This document shows positions 1 to 8,729 of a DNA stretch of 64,000 nucleotides, in pieces (position 1 is the stretch's first letter; every line of letters starts with the position of its first letter). Source of the DNA: Allorhizobium paknamense. Lineage in GTDB: Bacteria; Pseudomonadota; Alphaproteobacteria; Rhizobiales; Rhizobiaceae. Under the pieces are notes generated by a model. That model did no database searches. It was not told the origin of the DNA and saw only the letters and a program-made list of their open reading frames with translations. The stretch covers positions 1 to 64,000 of the forward strand of contig NZ_JAUSWH010000005.1 in the NCBI RefSeq assembly GCF_030815125.1, in the 5' to 3' direction. A program made the position numbers and the translations under genes.

Positions 1-163
1 GGACGACCTTGTCGACGAACATGTTGCGCTTGAGCTCTCGAAAGATCGTAGAGCGATGTCGACCAAGTTTCTCGGCGATCACCTCGACACTGAGGCCAGC
101 CGTTCTCCAGCGAGCAATCTTGCGACGTTCATCGAGGTCAATGTGGGAGTAGGTGCGTTCCAT
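1..163 (-). CDS. IS30-family transposase, N-terminal part (cut by window edge)
   Basis: The reverse strand reads METRY-like 'MERTYSHIDLDERRKIARW' followed by a helix-turn-helix with GRHRSTIFREL and KRN, which is the standard N-terminus of IS30-family transposases. Only about 54 residues are inside the window; the DDE catalytic domain would lie to the left. The start is ATG at 163, preceded by AAGGAG at good spacing. The insertion sequence end should lie between about 190 and 240, but without the other end the inverted repeat cannot be identified. I cannot tell whether the copy is intact. Confidence 0.88.
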   Translation of the reverse strand, partial: MERTYSHIDLDERRKIARWRTAGLSVEVIAEKLGRHRSTIFRELKRNMFVDKVV

Positions 164-287
164 TGCATTCTCCTTGCGAGTGACAACCCATTGGTATCAT
201 TCGCAAGTCGCACTTCATCCTTGAACCCACCCCCTGTGAGTTCAAAGTTCGGTAAGACGCGTTATGGAACTGACCTTGTGGGGCGGA

Positions 288-1055
288 TTATTCCAGGTCC
301 AGCAATCGCAGTTCCGCAAGCAACGGCAAATGGTCAGACGCTTTGCGAGTCAGCGGATTGCTGGCCACCCGTGTCGACTGTGCCGCTACGCTTTTTCCGA
401 GAAGAATATGATCGATCCGCAAGACAGGAAAGCGGGAGGGAAAGGTCGGCTGCGGCCGCGCTTTCCCTCCCGCATTGTTAAAGCTCGTGGCATCCGAAAG
501 TTCGGTATTCAGAATTCGAAACGCCGCCGAACGTCTTACAGCATTGAGATCTCCGGCGAGGACGACATTACCCTCCTCCAGCGCTTTCGCTCCGAGCCAA
601 TCGGAGCCGAGAAGCGTTTCAGCCTGAGCAACGCGTTCGCCGCCGCGCAGGCCAAGATGCGTATTGATAATGTGGACAGGTCTGCCCTCAACCATGACTT
701 CGACCCAAATTGCGCCCCGTGGTTCTCCGATCGAAGGCAGGCCGCCCGCTTTGACCAATCTGCTGGGCAGCGCAGTGAGAATAGCATCACCATATTCCTC
801 GCCTTCGATATGCAGCGCTGGGTGGAAATAGGAGTTCATTGAAAGATGGGCGGCGATCTCCTGAGCCTGATCCCGATGCGATGAGCGCTTTCGCCCGACG
901 TCCAGTTCCTGCAGGCAGACGATATCGGGGCGGGCTTCGGCAATTACTTGAGCGATCCGTTCAGGATCACGGCGCCGATCTGTGCCCAGGCAACTATGCA
1001 CATTGTATGTCAAAAGACGAAAAGAAGGCGGTGGTAAATCGAGCTTTAAAGTCAT
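288..1055 (-). CDS. Endonuclease/exonuclease/phosphatase family protein (YbhP-like)
   Basis: A 255-residue metal-dependent phosphoesterase of the EEP fold. Visible family motifs in order are TYNVHSC near the N-terminus (metal-binding Asn), CLQELD (Glu ligand), INTHLGLR, LAGDLNAV and the C-terminal SDHLPLL (catalytic Asp-His). No signal peptide is evident from the ATG at 1055. In enterobacteria the homologue ybhP sits with ybhN and the cardiolipin synthase gene clsB; homologues of both are the next two genes here, so a membrane phospholipid role is inferred. A GGAAC-N16-GGTT promoter motif lies 8 bases before the start, implying a leaderless or nearly leaderless message. Substrate is unknown. 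Confidence 0.85.
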   Translation of the reverse strand: MTLKLDLPPPSFRLLTYNVHSCLGTDRRRDPERIAQVIAEARPDIVCLQELDVGRKRSSHRDQAQEIAAHLSMNSYFHPALHIEGEEYGDAILTALPSRLVKAGGLPSIGEPRGAIWVEVMVEGRPVHIINTHLGLRGGERVAQAETLLGSDWLGAKALEEGNVVLAGDLNAVRRSAAFRILNTELSDATSFNNAGGKARPQPTFPSRFPVLRIDHILLGKSVAAQSTRVASNPLTRKASDHLPLLAELRLLDLE

Positions 1056-1060
1056 ATCAG

Positions 1061-1085
1061 GGAACCCTTGAAGTCGCAAAACGTT
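1061..1085 (+). promoter_or_regulatory. EcfG-type promoter of the YbhN-like gene
   Basis: GGAAC at 1061-1065, a 16-base spacer, CGTT at 1082-1085. This matches the alphaproteobacterial EcfG consensus (GGAAC-N16/17-CGTT). It ends 32 bases before ATG 1118. Confidence 0.8.
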
Positions 1086-1087
1086 CC
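1063..1087 (-). promoter_or_regulatory. EcfG-type promoter of the EEP gene
   Basis: On the reverse strand: GGAAC (1083-1087), 16-base spacer, GGTT (1063-1066). It overlaps the opposite-strand promoter almost completely, so one DNA stretch could serve both genes. The start codon is only eight bases away. Confidence 0.6.
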
Positions 1088-1117
1088 CGATGCGGAACAC
1101 GGGAGCTTGCGAATTTC

Positions 1118-2089
1118 ATGGGTAAGAAAATTGCTTTGAATGGTTTGATGCTGGCAGCCACTGCTGTCGCGCTATGGCTGACATATCGGGCGCTGAGCCA
1201 GTTCACGCTTGCTGACATTGAAAAGTCACTTCTTGCCATTCCGCTCTCCGGCTTTCTTTTGTCTCTTTTCTTTTGCGCGCTTTCCTATCTTTGCCTCACG
1301 GGCTTTGATTATCTCGGCTTGATCTATGCCGGACGGCGCTTGCCTTGGCGCAAGGCGGCAAAGGCGTCTTTCACAAGTTTGGCTATTGGCCATAACATTG
1401 GACTGGCTGCTCTTTCGAGTGGAGCCGTTCGCTACCGATATTATTCGCGATGGGGTTTGCGTACCGAGGAAATTGCCAAGGTGATCCTGTTTTGCGGAGC
1501 CACCGTCGGCATTGGTCTGATTGCTCTCGGTGGGATTTGTCTGGTGCTGCTGCCGGAAAGTGCCGCAAAGCTCGGCGGGATGGGTGCAACGATCGCTCGG
1601 TGGATTGGAATTGGCTGCCTGGCACTGATCGCTCTTTACCTCGTCTGCTGTTGGTGGCTGCGGGGCACCGTCAAGCTTTTCAAGTGGCAGTTTACTCTGC
1701 CGGATGCACGCCTGGCCGTTTTGCAGGTGCTGGTCGGTATCGCCAACTTTGCAAGTGTGGCCGCATGTCTGCATTGGTTGACGCGCGCTCAGGCTGGCTA
1801 TTTTGAAACCACCACTGCCTATGTCATGGCAAATTTGTCTGCGCTGGTCGCCCATGTTCCTGGCGGCCTGGGGGTGATGGAAGCAACGATTTCATTCCTG
1901 ATGGGGAAAGACGCTTCGATTGGCGCGCTCATTGCCTTTCGCGTGGTTTACTTTTTCATTCCTCTGCCCCTAGGCGCTGCAGTTCTGGCCTGGAGTGAGT
2001 GGAAGGCCGCGACAGCAAACGAAAAACAGTCCGCCGATGCGCATCACGCACGGTCGGATGATGCGCGTCTGGAGCGAGCCGGAGTTTAG
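1118..2089 (+). CDS. YbhN/UPF0104-family integral membrane protein (lysylphosphatidylglycerol synthase TM region-like)
   Basis: A 323-residue, strongly hydrophobic protein with about eight membrane segments and the family hallmarks HNIGLAALSSGAVRYRYYSRWG and the C-terminal HVPGGLGVMEATI. The family (LPG_synthase_TM, UPF0104) covers the flippase-like membrane part of MprF and stand-alone proteins such as YbhN, of undefined biochemical role in the inner membrane. The open frame extends further upstream but overlaps the divergent EEP gene; ATG 1118 with GGGAG upstream fits family length. A perfect GGAAC-N16-CGTT motif ends 32 bases before this start. Together with the YbhP-like and PLD genes it suggests a stress-induced envelope lipid function (inference). 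Confidence 0.85.
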   Translation: MGKKIALNGLMLAATAVALWLTYRALSQFTLADIEKSLLAIPLSGFLLSLFFCALSYLCLTGFDYLGLIYAGRRLPWRKAAKASFTSLAIGHNIGLAALSSGAVRYRYYSRWGLRTEEIAKVILFCGATVGIGLIALGGICLVLLPESAAKLGGMGATIARWIGIGCLALIALYLVCCWWLRGTVKLFKWQFTLPDARLAVLQVLVGIANFASVAACLHWLTRAQAGYFETTTAYVMANLSALVAHVPGGLGVMEATISFLMGKDASIGALIAFRVVYFFIPLPLGAAVLAWSEWKAATANEKQSADAHHARSDDARLERAGV

Positions 2090-2350
2090 AGCATTTCCAG
2101 GAAAAGTGGGAACCGGTTTTCCGTCCGGAAATGCGTAGAAACAAAGATTTAGAGCGTTTCATTGTTTCCGTGAAACAATGAAACGCTCTAGCAAAAATGA
2201 AATCCAGATTTCCCTCTGGAAATGCTCCAACCTTTTGCTTTTAGGCAATTCCGGACGCGAAACCGAGGCTGCACTTTTGCTGGGATTGCTTTAAAAAGTG
2301 CGGGGATCAACGTAAAAGCGCCGACCTTTTCAATCAGATCGGCGCTCTTA
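2090..2350. repeat. Cluster of palindromic repeats (families B and C)
   Basis: Starts one base after the YbhN-like stop. Contains the B element (GAGCATTTCCAGGAAAAGTG ... GGAAATGCGT), a hairpin GAGCGTTTCAT/ATGAAACGCTC, a reversed B copy and a C-type GCGCCGATCTGATT palindrome. No gene is present up to 2374. Confidence 0.8.
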
Positions 2351-2374
2351 CTTTCTAAAACTGTAAGTTCAATC

Positions 2375-3889
2375 TTACCGAGCTTTTTCGCCGGATGGCT
2401 GGTCGGAAAGATGCGGCGGTTGCAGTGTTTTCAGTCTTTCCAAGGGGCGAAAGGACTGGAGCGGCCACCACGGTGCGCGCGGATCCACCAAACCCGTAGC
2501 AAAATGCAGGGCCGTCTTGCCCGGCGCGTTCGTGCCCGGAAAAGGTCGGAGGCCTCTTGTGCCGATATTCAACTGATCGATGGTGCGCACCAGTGAACCC
2601 GTCTGGCGGAACGTTTTCTCGATCATGGTGGCGGACTGGCCCAGATGTTCTGCGAGCAAACGGTGACGCAAGCCTTCCAGAACGAAGGTCTCCCGTTCAT
2701 CACTGGCCTCTAGGGCTACGTCGAGCTCCGTGTCGAGGCCGATGGAGCGCTGGTTGAGATTGGAGGAGCCAATGCGGATGAAGCAATCATCGATCATCAG
2801 CAGCTTCGCATGGATCAGTACTTCCTGATGTCCTTTCGATCCAGCCGGGACAACCGGATAGAAAGCCCGGAAGCGACCGTAATGATCGGCCTGCTTGAGC
2901 TTACGGATCATGCGGTCGCGGTTTTCGCCCAGCACGACCCTCTCCAGCCAGCCATGGGAGGTGCGGGTGGTGATGACGACGATTTCAGGTCCATCCGGTC
3001 GCGATAGATGCCCTTCGAGAATCTTTGCGATTTCGGCGGAGGCGAAATACTGACTTTCGATATAGATCCGGTGTCTGGCGCTCGCCAGGCAATCCAGCGT
3101 CAGCCGGTAGCTTTCCCGGAAGCCTTCGCTGTTGCGGATGCGTGGCTCGGTTCGGGAAAACGCCACTTCAGTGTCTGAAAAGATGTGACGGGCTTGCCGG
3201 GGCAGTGGCAGGCTATGGCAGCGCGGGCGGATCACATCTTCCCCGGTTGCCTGCCACCACCGCCGCCTTGCGGCATCTGCAGCGATTTCGGCGGCCTCTC
3301 CCGTCATGGCCATCTGCAGGTCATGGACGGGTTCATAGGGCTCCTGTTTCGGTGTGATGCGCAAGGGGTCGTCCGCCCGGTGATCTGCGGTGTCCCAACG
3401 TTTGGCCGTCAGGTCGATGCCGCCAACGAAGGCCAGCGCATCGTCAATAACCACCAATTTCTGATGGTGAGAGCCGCGAACGGCATGACGCGTATCCAGC
3501 CGGAACCGAATCCGAGGATGGGCATTCCAGCGGCGACGTTTGAGGATCTTGAAGGATTTACCGGAATAAAGCGGTCCCATGGACCAGACGAGAATGTGAA
3601 TGTTAAGGTCTGGCTTGCGTTCGACCAGCGCCAGCAGGTGCTCGCCCAGGGTCGGCGCCTGCGGATCGTCGGGCCGCAGCTTGATATCGGGATTGAAATC
3701 CCAGCCAACGATAAAAACCTGCTCGACGGCCTGGGACAGGCTTTCTTCCAGTGCTGCAAAATATTCGGCGCCATCCACCAGAAAGCCTGCCTTGTCTGCC
3801 GCACCGCTGCGCCAGGCATTGCGCCCGGGAACAATGATTTTTTCGGCCCTGCTCAAACGCGTTTTCTCGGCTTTACCCATCACGTCCAT
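2375..3889 (-). CDS. Phospholipase D / cardiolipin synthase-like protein (ClsB type)
   Basis: About 504 residues with two HKD half-sites: HHQKLVVIDD (His-Lys near residues 142-144) followed by GGIDL, and IHAKLLMIDD (near 360-362) followed by GSSNLNQRS. This duplicated HxK(x)4D plan is that of the PLD superfamily, including bacterial cardiolipin synthases, which transfer phosphatidyl groups through a phospho-histidine. No N-terminal membrane anchor is seen, as in ClsB rather than ClsA. The chosen ATG (3889) has GGGGGA five bases upstream; an earlier in-frame ATG at 3907 lacks one. A GGAAC-N16-CGTT promoter motif lies 41 bases upstream. It could instead be a PLD-type phosphodiesterase. Confidence 0.88.
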   Translation of the reverse strand: MDVMGKAEKTRLSRAEKIIVPGRNAWRSGAADKAGFLVDGAEYFAALEESLSQAVEQVFIVGWDFNPDIKLRPDDPQAPTLGEHLLALVERKPDLNIHILVWSMGPLYSGKSFKILKRRRWNAHPRIRFRLDTRHAVRGSHHQKLVVIDDALAFVGGIDLTAKRWDTADHRADDPLRITPKQEPYEPVHDLQMAMTGEAAEIAADAARRRWWQATGEDVIRPRCHSLPLPRQARHIFSDTEVAFSRTEPRIRNSEGFRESYRLTLDCLASARHRIYIESQYFASAEIAKILEGHLSRPDGPEIVVITTRTSHGWLERVVLGENRDRMIRKLKQADHYGRFRAFYPVVPAGSKGHQEVLIHAKLLMIDDCFIRIGSSNLNQRSIGLDTELDVALEASDERETFVLEGLRHRLLAEHLGQSATMIEKTFRQTGSLVRTIDQLNIGTRGLRPFPGTNAPGKTALHFATGLVDPRAPWWPLQSFRPLERLKTLQPPHLSDQPSGEKAR

Positions 3890-3930
3890 AAAATCCCCCG
3901 GCAGCATGCCGCACCACTTCGCGCTTGCGA

Positions 3931-3955
3931 AACGGGCGTCACGGAAATTTGTTCC
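3931..3955 (-). promoter_or_regulatory. EcfG-type promoter of the PLD gene
   Basis: Reverse strand: GGAAC (3951-3955), 16-base spacer, CGTT (3931-3934), 41 bases before ATG 3889. Confidence 0.8.
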
Positions 3956-3967
3956 ATGACATCAAAA

Positions 3968-3993
3968 GGAACAAAGACTTGAACCGGTTCGTT
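3968..3993 (+). promoter_or_regulatory. EcfG-type promoter of treY
   Basis: GGAAC 3968-3972, 17-base spacer, CGTT 3990-3993, ending 32 bases before ATG 4026. It lies back to back with the PLD promoter. Confidence 0.82.
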
Positions 3994-4025
3994 CTCGGGC
4001 TGCCTCCAACCGATGAGGATCGTCC

Positions 4026-6671
4026 ATGGCTCCCTCTACCCTCCCCCGTGCAACCTACCGTTTACAGTTTCGCAATGGCATGACGTTCCATGAGGCGGAA
4101 AGGCTCATCCCGCACCTTCAGGCGTTAGGGATCAGTCACCTGTATGCTTCCCCCGTATTCACGGCGACTGATGGGTCGGGGCATGGCTACGACGTTACGG
4201 ATTTCAATGAAATAGACCCCAGTCTCGGGGGCATTGCCGGTTTTCGGCGGTTGGCGGAGGCGCTTCGCGCTGCGGGGCTGGGACTGGTGCTCGACATCGT
4301 TCCGAACCACATGGCGTCAAGCTTGAGCAACAACTGGTGGTTCAGCATTATCGAGTGGGGGACGCAGAGTCCTTTTGCTGATTACTTCGATGTTGACTGG
4401 TCGGAGCCGCTGACCCTGCCCTTTCTTGGTACGTCATTCGATAGCCTTGCAGCTTCGGGTGAAGTCACCGTTGTTTTTGATAGGAGCCGCAGGCGCCTCG
4501 GGTTTCAGGTTTACGAGTTGTTTTATCCCCTGACGCCTGCAAGCTGGGCTTTTGTCCTGGAGGGCTGTGATCTTTCGCTCGCGCGGGATTTGCGGGATTG
4601 TGCAGCCGCTGGCTCGCCAGATCTTTGGGAGGAAGCGCGCGAGGCCTTGAGCGTGTCCTCAGAAGATCAAAAGGCTCTCGACACTGTGCTTGCGGCCAAG
4701 GGAAAGCAGCCCGGCTTTCTCACAGCGCTGCATGAGATGCAGCCTTACAGATTGGTCGATTGGCGCCAGGCGAAGGATCATCTGACATATCGGCGGTTTT
4801 TCGAAGTCGCGGAACTGGTGGGGCTGCGGGTCGAGGATGAAAAGGTCTTTGCGCACAGTCACAGGCTGGTTCTCGATCTGGTTCGGGACGGGCTTGTCCA
4901 GGGACTGCGCGTCGACCACATCGATGGCTTGGCAGACCCGACCGGCTATCTCCACCGGCTTCGCGAGGCCGTTGGTCCTGATGTCTATCTGCTTGTCGAA
5001 AAAATTCTCGAGAAAGATGAACGCTTGCCCCCAAACTGGCCGGTGGAGGGGACCACGGGCTATGAGTTCATATCCAGCATGGCTGATGCGCTTGTCCCGG
5101 AAGACGGGTTGGCGCGCCTGCAAGCGGCTTATCAAGGGATGAGCGGCGATAGCCGCCCCTACCGCACCCAACTTGAAGCCGCAAAGAGCCAGATGTTGAC
5201 GGTGAACTTTGCCGGCGAAGTGCGGTTTCTGGCAGCCATTGCCGCCAACTGCAACGCGGAAGATTGCGCGAGCCCCTCCCCTGAGGATCTTGAGGCGGCG
5301 ATCCGTGCGCTTGTGCTGGAACTGCCCGTCTACCGGACCTATGCCGATGAAAAGGGCCTGACGGTTGAGGATCAGGCTCTTCTCGCCCAGACGGCCGAGC
5401 GGGCAAGGCAGGCCTCGCCGCCAGCGCTTATTCCGGCTATCGATTATTTATGCGGCCTTATGCAGGGTCCCCTGCCCGTTAAAAACGCGGCCATGCTTCG
5501 CCGGTTCCGGGCGCGGTTTCAGCAGTTGGGCGGGCCGATCATGGCAAAATCGCTGGAAGACACCCTTTTCTATCGGCTGAACGTGCTTCTGGGACTGAAT
5601 GAAGTCGGAGGCGATCCGAGCCATGTCGGCGGATTGGAGGTTTTCCATGCCACTATGAAGGAGCGGCGTCGGTTTGCGCCCTTTGCCCTGCTGGCGACTT
5701 CCACCCATGACACGAAACGCGGCGAGGATGCGCGGGCGCGCCTTTATGCGCTTGCTGAAGCGCCTGAAATGTGGATCGCGGGGGTAGAACGGTGGCGCGA
5801 GATCAACAAGGGCCGGCTTCAGCATCTTCCTGACGGGGTGGCGCCGGAGCCGGAAATGGAGTGGATGCTCTATCAGGCGCTGCTCGGTGTGTGGCCACTG
5901 AAGGGGCCGGATGCGCCAGATTTTCCGGGCGAATTACCCAAGCGATTTTCGCAGTATCTCACCAAAGCCCTGCGGGAAGCAAAGCTTCGCACCAACTGGG
6001 GAGCGGAAAATCAGGCCTATGAGCAGGCCGTTCAGGCCTATGCGGCATGCTTCTTCGATCGTGGCAATCAGGCGTTCATCGCAGATTTCCATTCTACGTC
6101 GCTGCCATTCATCCGGGCTGGGCTGTTGAATTCGCTCTCCCAGACATTGGTAAAGCTGACGGCTCCGGGTGTTCCCGATATCTATCAGGGAAGTGAACAT
6201 TCGGATTTTTCGCTGGTCGATCCGGATAATCGCAGAGTGGTGGATTTCCGTTTGCCGCCGTCTGGTGCCCCCAAACGCGATATCGCGGGTTTTGAAGATT
6301 ATAAGGCATGGCTCATCGCTACCTGCCTGCATCTTCGGGCCGAGGCTCCGCAGTCTCTCTTTACGGAAGGTGACTATGAGCCGGTTTCAGTGGAAGGCCC
6401 TGCCGCACAGCATCTCATTGCCTTCATGCGGGAAAGTGGCGGCGCGATCGCCATCACGCTGGCGCCCCGCTCAGTCTTGAAGCTGTTGACGGGCGAGGAA
6501 TTGCTACTGGATCAAACTATCTTGGCTGAAAGCCGACTGCGTCTGCCGTCGCGCATTGCGAGCTGCGCGTTCCGGGATATCCTGTCCGGCGAGCGGGTTT
6601 CCGGGCAGGATATTGCGTTGGGGAAACTTCTGCAGGCCCATCCCCTCTCGTTGCTGGTCAGCGGTGTGTAA
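4026..6671 (+). CDS. treY: Malto-oligosyltrehalose synthase (TreY)
   Basis: An 881-residue GH13 enzyme that isomerises the reducing-end alpha-1,4 bond of maltodextrins to an alpha,alpha-1,1 bond, the first step of trehalose release from glycogen. Motifs: ATYRLQF at the N-terminus, LDIVPNHMA near 95, LRVDHIDGLADP with the nucleophile Asp near 297, LVEKILE with the acid Glu near 325, and STHDTKRGEDARAR near 562, all diagnostic of TreY. The usual partners treZ and glgX are not next to it; glycogen synthase lies 12 kb away. A GGAAC-N17-CGTT motif ends 32 bases before the ATG, so it is probably stress-induced as a single gene. Start ATG 4026 is preceded by GAGGAT. Confidence 0.96.
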   Translation: MAPSTLPRATYRLQFRNGMTFHEAERLIPHLQALGISHLYASPVFTATDGSGHGYDVTDFNEIDPSLGGIAGFRRLAEALRAAGLGLVLDIVPNHMASSLSNNWWFSIIEWGTQSPFADYFDVDWSEPLTLPFLGTSFDSLAASGEVTVVFDRSRRRLGFQVYELFYPLTPASWAFVLEGCDLSLARDLRDCAAAGSPDLWEEAREALSVSSEDQKALDTVLAAKGKQPGFLTALHEMQPYRLVDWRQAKDHLTYRRFFEVAELVGLRVEDEKVFAHSHRLVLDLVRDGLVQGLRVDHIDGLADPTGYLHRLREAVGPDVYLLVEKILEKDERLPPNWPVEGTTGYEFISSMADALVPEDGLARLQAAYQGMSGDSRPYRTQLEAAKSQMLTVNFAGEVRFLAAIAANCNAEDCASPSPEDLEAAIRALVLELPVYRTYADEKGLTVEDQALLAQTAERARQASPPALIPAIDYLCGLMQGPLPVKNAAMLRRFRARFQQLGGPIMAKSLEDTLFYRLNVLLGLNEVGGDPSHVGGLEVFHATMKERRRFAPFALLATSTHDTKRGEDARARLYALAEAPEMWIAGVERWREINKGRLQHLPDGVAPEPEMEWMLYQALLGVWPLKGPDAPDFPGELPKRFSQYLTKALREAKLRTNWGAENQAYEQAVQAYAACFFDRGNQAFIADFHSTSLPFIRAGLLNSLSQTLVKLTAPGVPDIYQGSEHSDFSLVDPDNRRVVDFRLPPSGAPKRDIAGFEDYKAWLIATCLHLRAEAPQSLFTEGDYEPVSVEGPAAQHLIAFMRESGGAIAITLAPRSVLKLLTGEELLLDQTILAESRLRLPSRIASCAFRDILSGERVSGQDIALGKLLQAHPLSLLVSGV

Positions 6672-6791
6672 TACGAAGAGTCATTGAAGATGGCAGTTCG
6701 TATTCCCTTTTCGAATATCTCAAGCCCCTGATGCATTTGAGATATTCGAAATTCCTTCAAGACGAGGATGCGTGAGCATCTTCGAGCCTTG
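6672..6791. repeat. Family-A three-hairpin repeat after treY
   Basis: Three consecutive inverted repeats: TACGAA...TTCGTA, TTCGAATATCTCAA...TTGAGATATTCGAA and a GAGGATGC...GCATCTTC hairpin. It starts one base after the treY stop. Near-identical copies lie at 21138 and 32828. Confidence 0.85.
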
Positions 6792-6811
6792 AAATAAGGG
6801 GCGAGGCCCGC

Positions 6812-7633
6812 TTACCACAAACGAGCGTGGCGGTTCACATCCTTGTAGAGCAGATAGCGGAAGCGACCGGGGCCGCCCGCATAGCAGGCCTGGGGGCAGA
6901 AGGCGCGGAGCCACATGAAGTCCCCGGCCTCTACTTCTACCCAGTCGTCATTCAGACGATAGACGGCCTTGCCTTCGAGAACATAGAGCCCGTGCTCCAT
7001 CACATGGGTTTCCATAAAGGGAATGATGCCGCCGGGCTCGAAGGTAACAATGGTGACGTGGAAATCATAACGCAGATCATTGGGATCGATGAAGCGTGTC
7101 GTTCCCCAGGCGCCATTGGTATCCGGCATCATCGAGATCGGGTGGTCACTCTCGTGGGTAAAGAAAGCCGGAGGTGGCTCCAATCCGTCGACCGGCTGAA
7201 AGGCTTTGCGAATCCAGTGGAATTTCGCCGAGGTCTCACTGTCGTTCCTGAGGCCCCAGCCGGAATTGGCAGGCAGAAAGGCAAATGAGCCAGGCACCAG
7301 TTCATGACGCTCGCCCTTGAGGGTGATGGTAATCTTACCTTCAACCACAAAGATTGCGCCTTGGGCGCGTGCATCGTCCTCGGGCCTGTCACTGCCGCCG
7401 CCGGGCGCGACCTCCATGATATATTGTGAAAAGGTCTCGGCGAAACCCGTCATGGGACGGGCGATGATCCAGGCGCGAGCCTTGTGCCAATACGGCAGGA
7501 AACTGGTGACGATGTCACTCATCACGCCCTTGGGGATCACGGCATAGGCGGTCTTGAACACGGCCTTGCCCGAAAGGGTCTGGGTCTGGGGTGGAAGTCC
7601 ACCCAGGGCAGTGAAATAGCTGTTGTCAGGCAT
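6812..7633 (-). CDS. (S)-ureidoglycine aminohydrolase, bicupin (AllE-like)
   Basis: A 273-residue bicupin. The C-terminal cupin carries METHVMEHGLYVLEG and the later CPQACY, matching the Glu-His-His-Gln manganese site of ureidoglycine aminohydrolase, which releases ammonia from (S)-ureidoglycine in purine (allantoin) breakdown. The N-terminal half has the family's GFAETFSQYIMEVAPGGG and WIIARP motifs. ATG 7633 is preferred because of GGAG upstream; a TTG at 7657 would add eight residues. No other purine-degradation gene is adjacent, so the rest of the pathway must be elsewhere. Its 3' end is followed by a repeat of family A. Confidence 0.9.
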   Translation of the reverse strand: MPDNSYFTALGGLPPQTQTLSGKAVFKTAYAVIPKGVMSDIVTSFLPYWHKARAWIIARPMTGFAETFSQYIMEVAPGGGSDRPEDDARAQGAIFVVEGKITITLKGERHELVPGSFAFLPANSGWGLRNDSETSAKFHWIRKAFQPVDGLEPPPAFFTHESDHPISMMPDTNGAWGTTRFIDPNDLRYDFHVTIVTFEPGGIIPFMETHVMEHGLYVLEGKAVYRLNDDWVEVEAGDFMWLRAFCPQACYAGGPGRFRYLLYKDVNRHARLW

Positions 7634-8063
7634 TGGCGTCGGCTCCAGGTCAGGCAAGTCGAATGTGGGGCGCGATCACTTGCGTCACCCTTCCCTTGCC
7701 TACTGCATAATTCGAGAAATCGGAATCGGTTTGAGGAGAAAATGAGACGGCCGTTCCATGGGCCGCAAAGGCGGAGCGTTTCAGATGCTTGGTGATGTTT
7801 TGCCACCTCCTGATCATCTGCCGCAGCAATGCCTTGCAAAGGCGCCGAAAATTCCATGGGCCAGCCTTGAAACAGCCGGGATTGCCTCCCATCTTGCAGC
7901 CATCCCGTGGTCCGGGCCCCTCTGGCAGCAGCCGCCGGCGCTTCTGCGATGTCGGACCTTTGTCGACAGATGGTGCCGGCGAAGGACTTTGTCTTGACCA
8001 CACTCGCTATTCCTCCCCTGCCCTTTTCCATTCCTGGCGCCCCGTGCTTCCGCGGAGGCGACC
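7634..8063. other. 430-base gap without a supported gene
   Basis: Between the divergent ureidoglycine and exoD-operon genes. Short frames exist on both strands but none has a ribosome site or recognisable protein. Near 7703-7735 there is a remnant of the E repeat. A promoter for the exoD operon must lie here, but no clear one is seen. Confidence 0.6.
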
Positions 8064-8369
8064 ATGGCTGAGTGGATTGCGGCCCTCATGAGCGTCTTCA
8101 TCATCGATCCTGTGCAGGCTGAGTTTCGCAGCCGTGCCGAGAGCTTTGCAGGTTCAGCGGCCGTTGTGGAGCAGGCAAGCCTTTGTATCAGGCAGGCCAC
8201 ACCAGCTCTGCTCGAAAAAGCAGTGGCGGAACCGCTCTGGGCGGTGCGAACCTCCCTGTCCATGACGATTGGCTGGACCGATCCGCTGACGCTTGCTGGC
8301 GAAACTGATCCGGCCTGCCGTGATGCAATTCAGCGTTTGAGTGCGGATGGGGAACAAGACAATGCTTGA
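8064..8369 (+). CDS. Hypothetical small protein, first gene of the exoD operon
   Basis: A 101-residue protein I do not recognise. It begins with a hydrophobic stretch ending VQA that could be a signal peptide or short membrane anchor, then a mostly helical, alanine-rich region with two cysteines. ATG 8064 has a very good ribosome site (GGAGG). It is followed closely by the DUF1476 gene and exoD on the same strand, so the three are probably one transcript. No domain can be assigned from sequence alone. Confidence 0.6.
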   Translation: MAEWIAALMSVFIIDPVQAEFRSRAESFAGSAAVVEQASLCIRQATPALLEKAVAEPLWAVRTSLSMTIGWTDPLTLAGETDPACRDAIQRLSADGEQDNA

Positions 8370-8400
8370 TTCTGTTGAAAGGAAAATCGGAGAGATGACC

Positions 8401-8727
8401 ATGCAAGTCACGGCCCATGGGATTGAGGCGGAGATGGCGGAGGCCGACTGGGCAGCCGACGATGCGCCGGATGCCATCCGCGCGCGGCGCAACATTCTCT
8501 TCGGCTATTGGGCCGGCGAGCGCATGGGGCTTTCCGGAGCGGCGCTGACGCGCTACGCCCGGCAGATGCATCTTGCTGATTACATTGTCAAAGGCGACCA
8601 GGATCTGATCGTGAAGATCCAGCAGGATTTTCAGGCATTGAACCTGATGATCAGCCAGGACGATGCGGTACGCCTGTTGCGGTCTCTTCACCAACAGGCG
8701 CTGCGTGAAAGCGGCTGCACGGATTGA
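8401..8727 (+). CDS. DUF1476 family protein (ATPase inhibitor subunit zeta-like)
   Basis: A 108-residue protein with the DUF1476 core: RARRNILFGYWAGERMGLSG, then YARQMHLADYI and a C-terminal helical region. In alphaproteobacteria the founding member is the zeta subunit that inhibits the F1-ATPase. This copy diverges at the N-terminus and sits with exoD rather than as a solitary gene, so it may be a paralogue with another partner (inference). ATG 8401 has GGAGAG upstream; ATGs at 8362 and 8395 are also in frame. The stop is two bases before the exoD start. Confidence 0.78.
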   Translation: MQVTAHGIEAEMAEADWAADDAPDAIRARRNILFGYWAGERMGLSGAALTRYARQMHLADYIVKGDQDLIVKIQQDFQALNLMISQDDAVRLLRSLHQQALRESGCTD

Positions 8728-8729
8728 TC

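Noticed and set aside
7537..8031. 164-codon reverse frame in the gap before the exoD operon
   Set aside because: Overlaps the ureidoglycine gene and has no ribosome site or recognisable protein.
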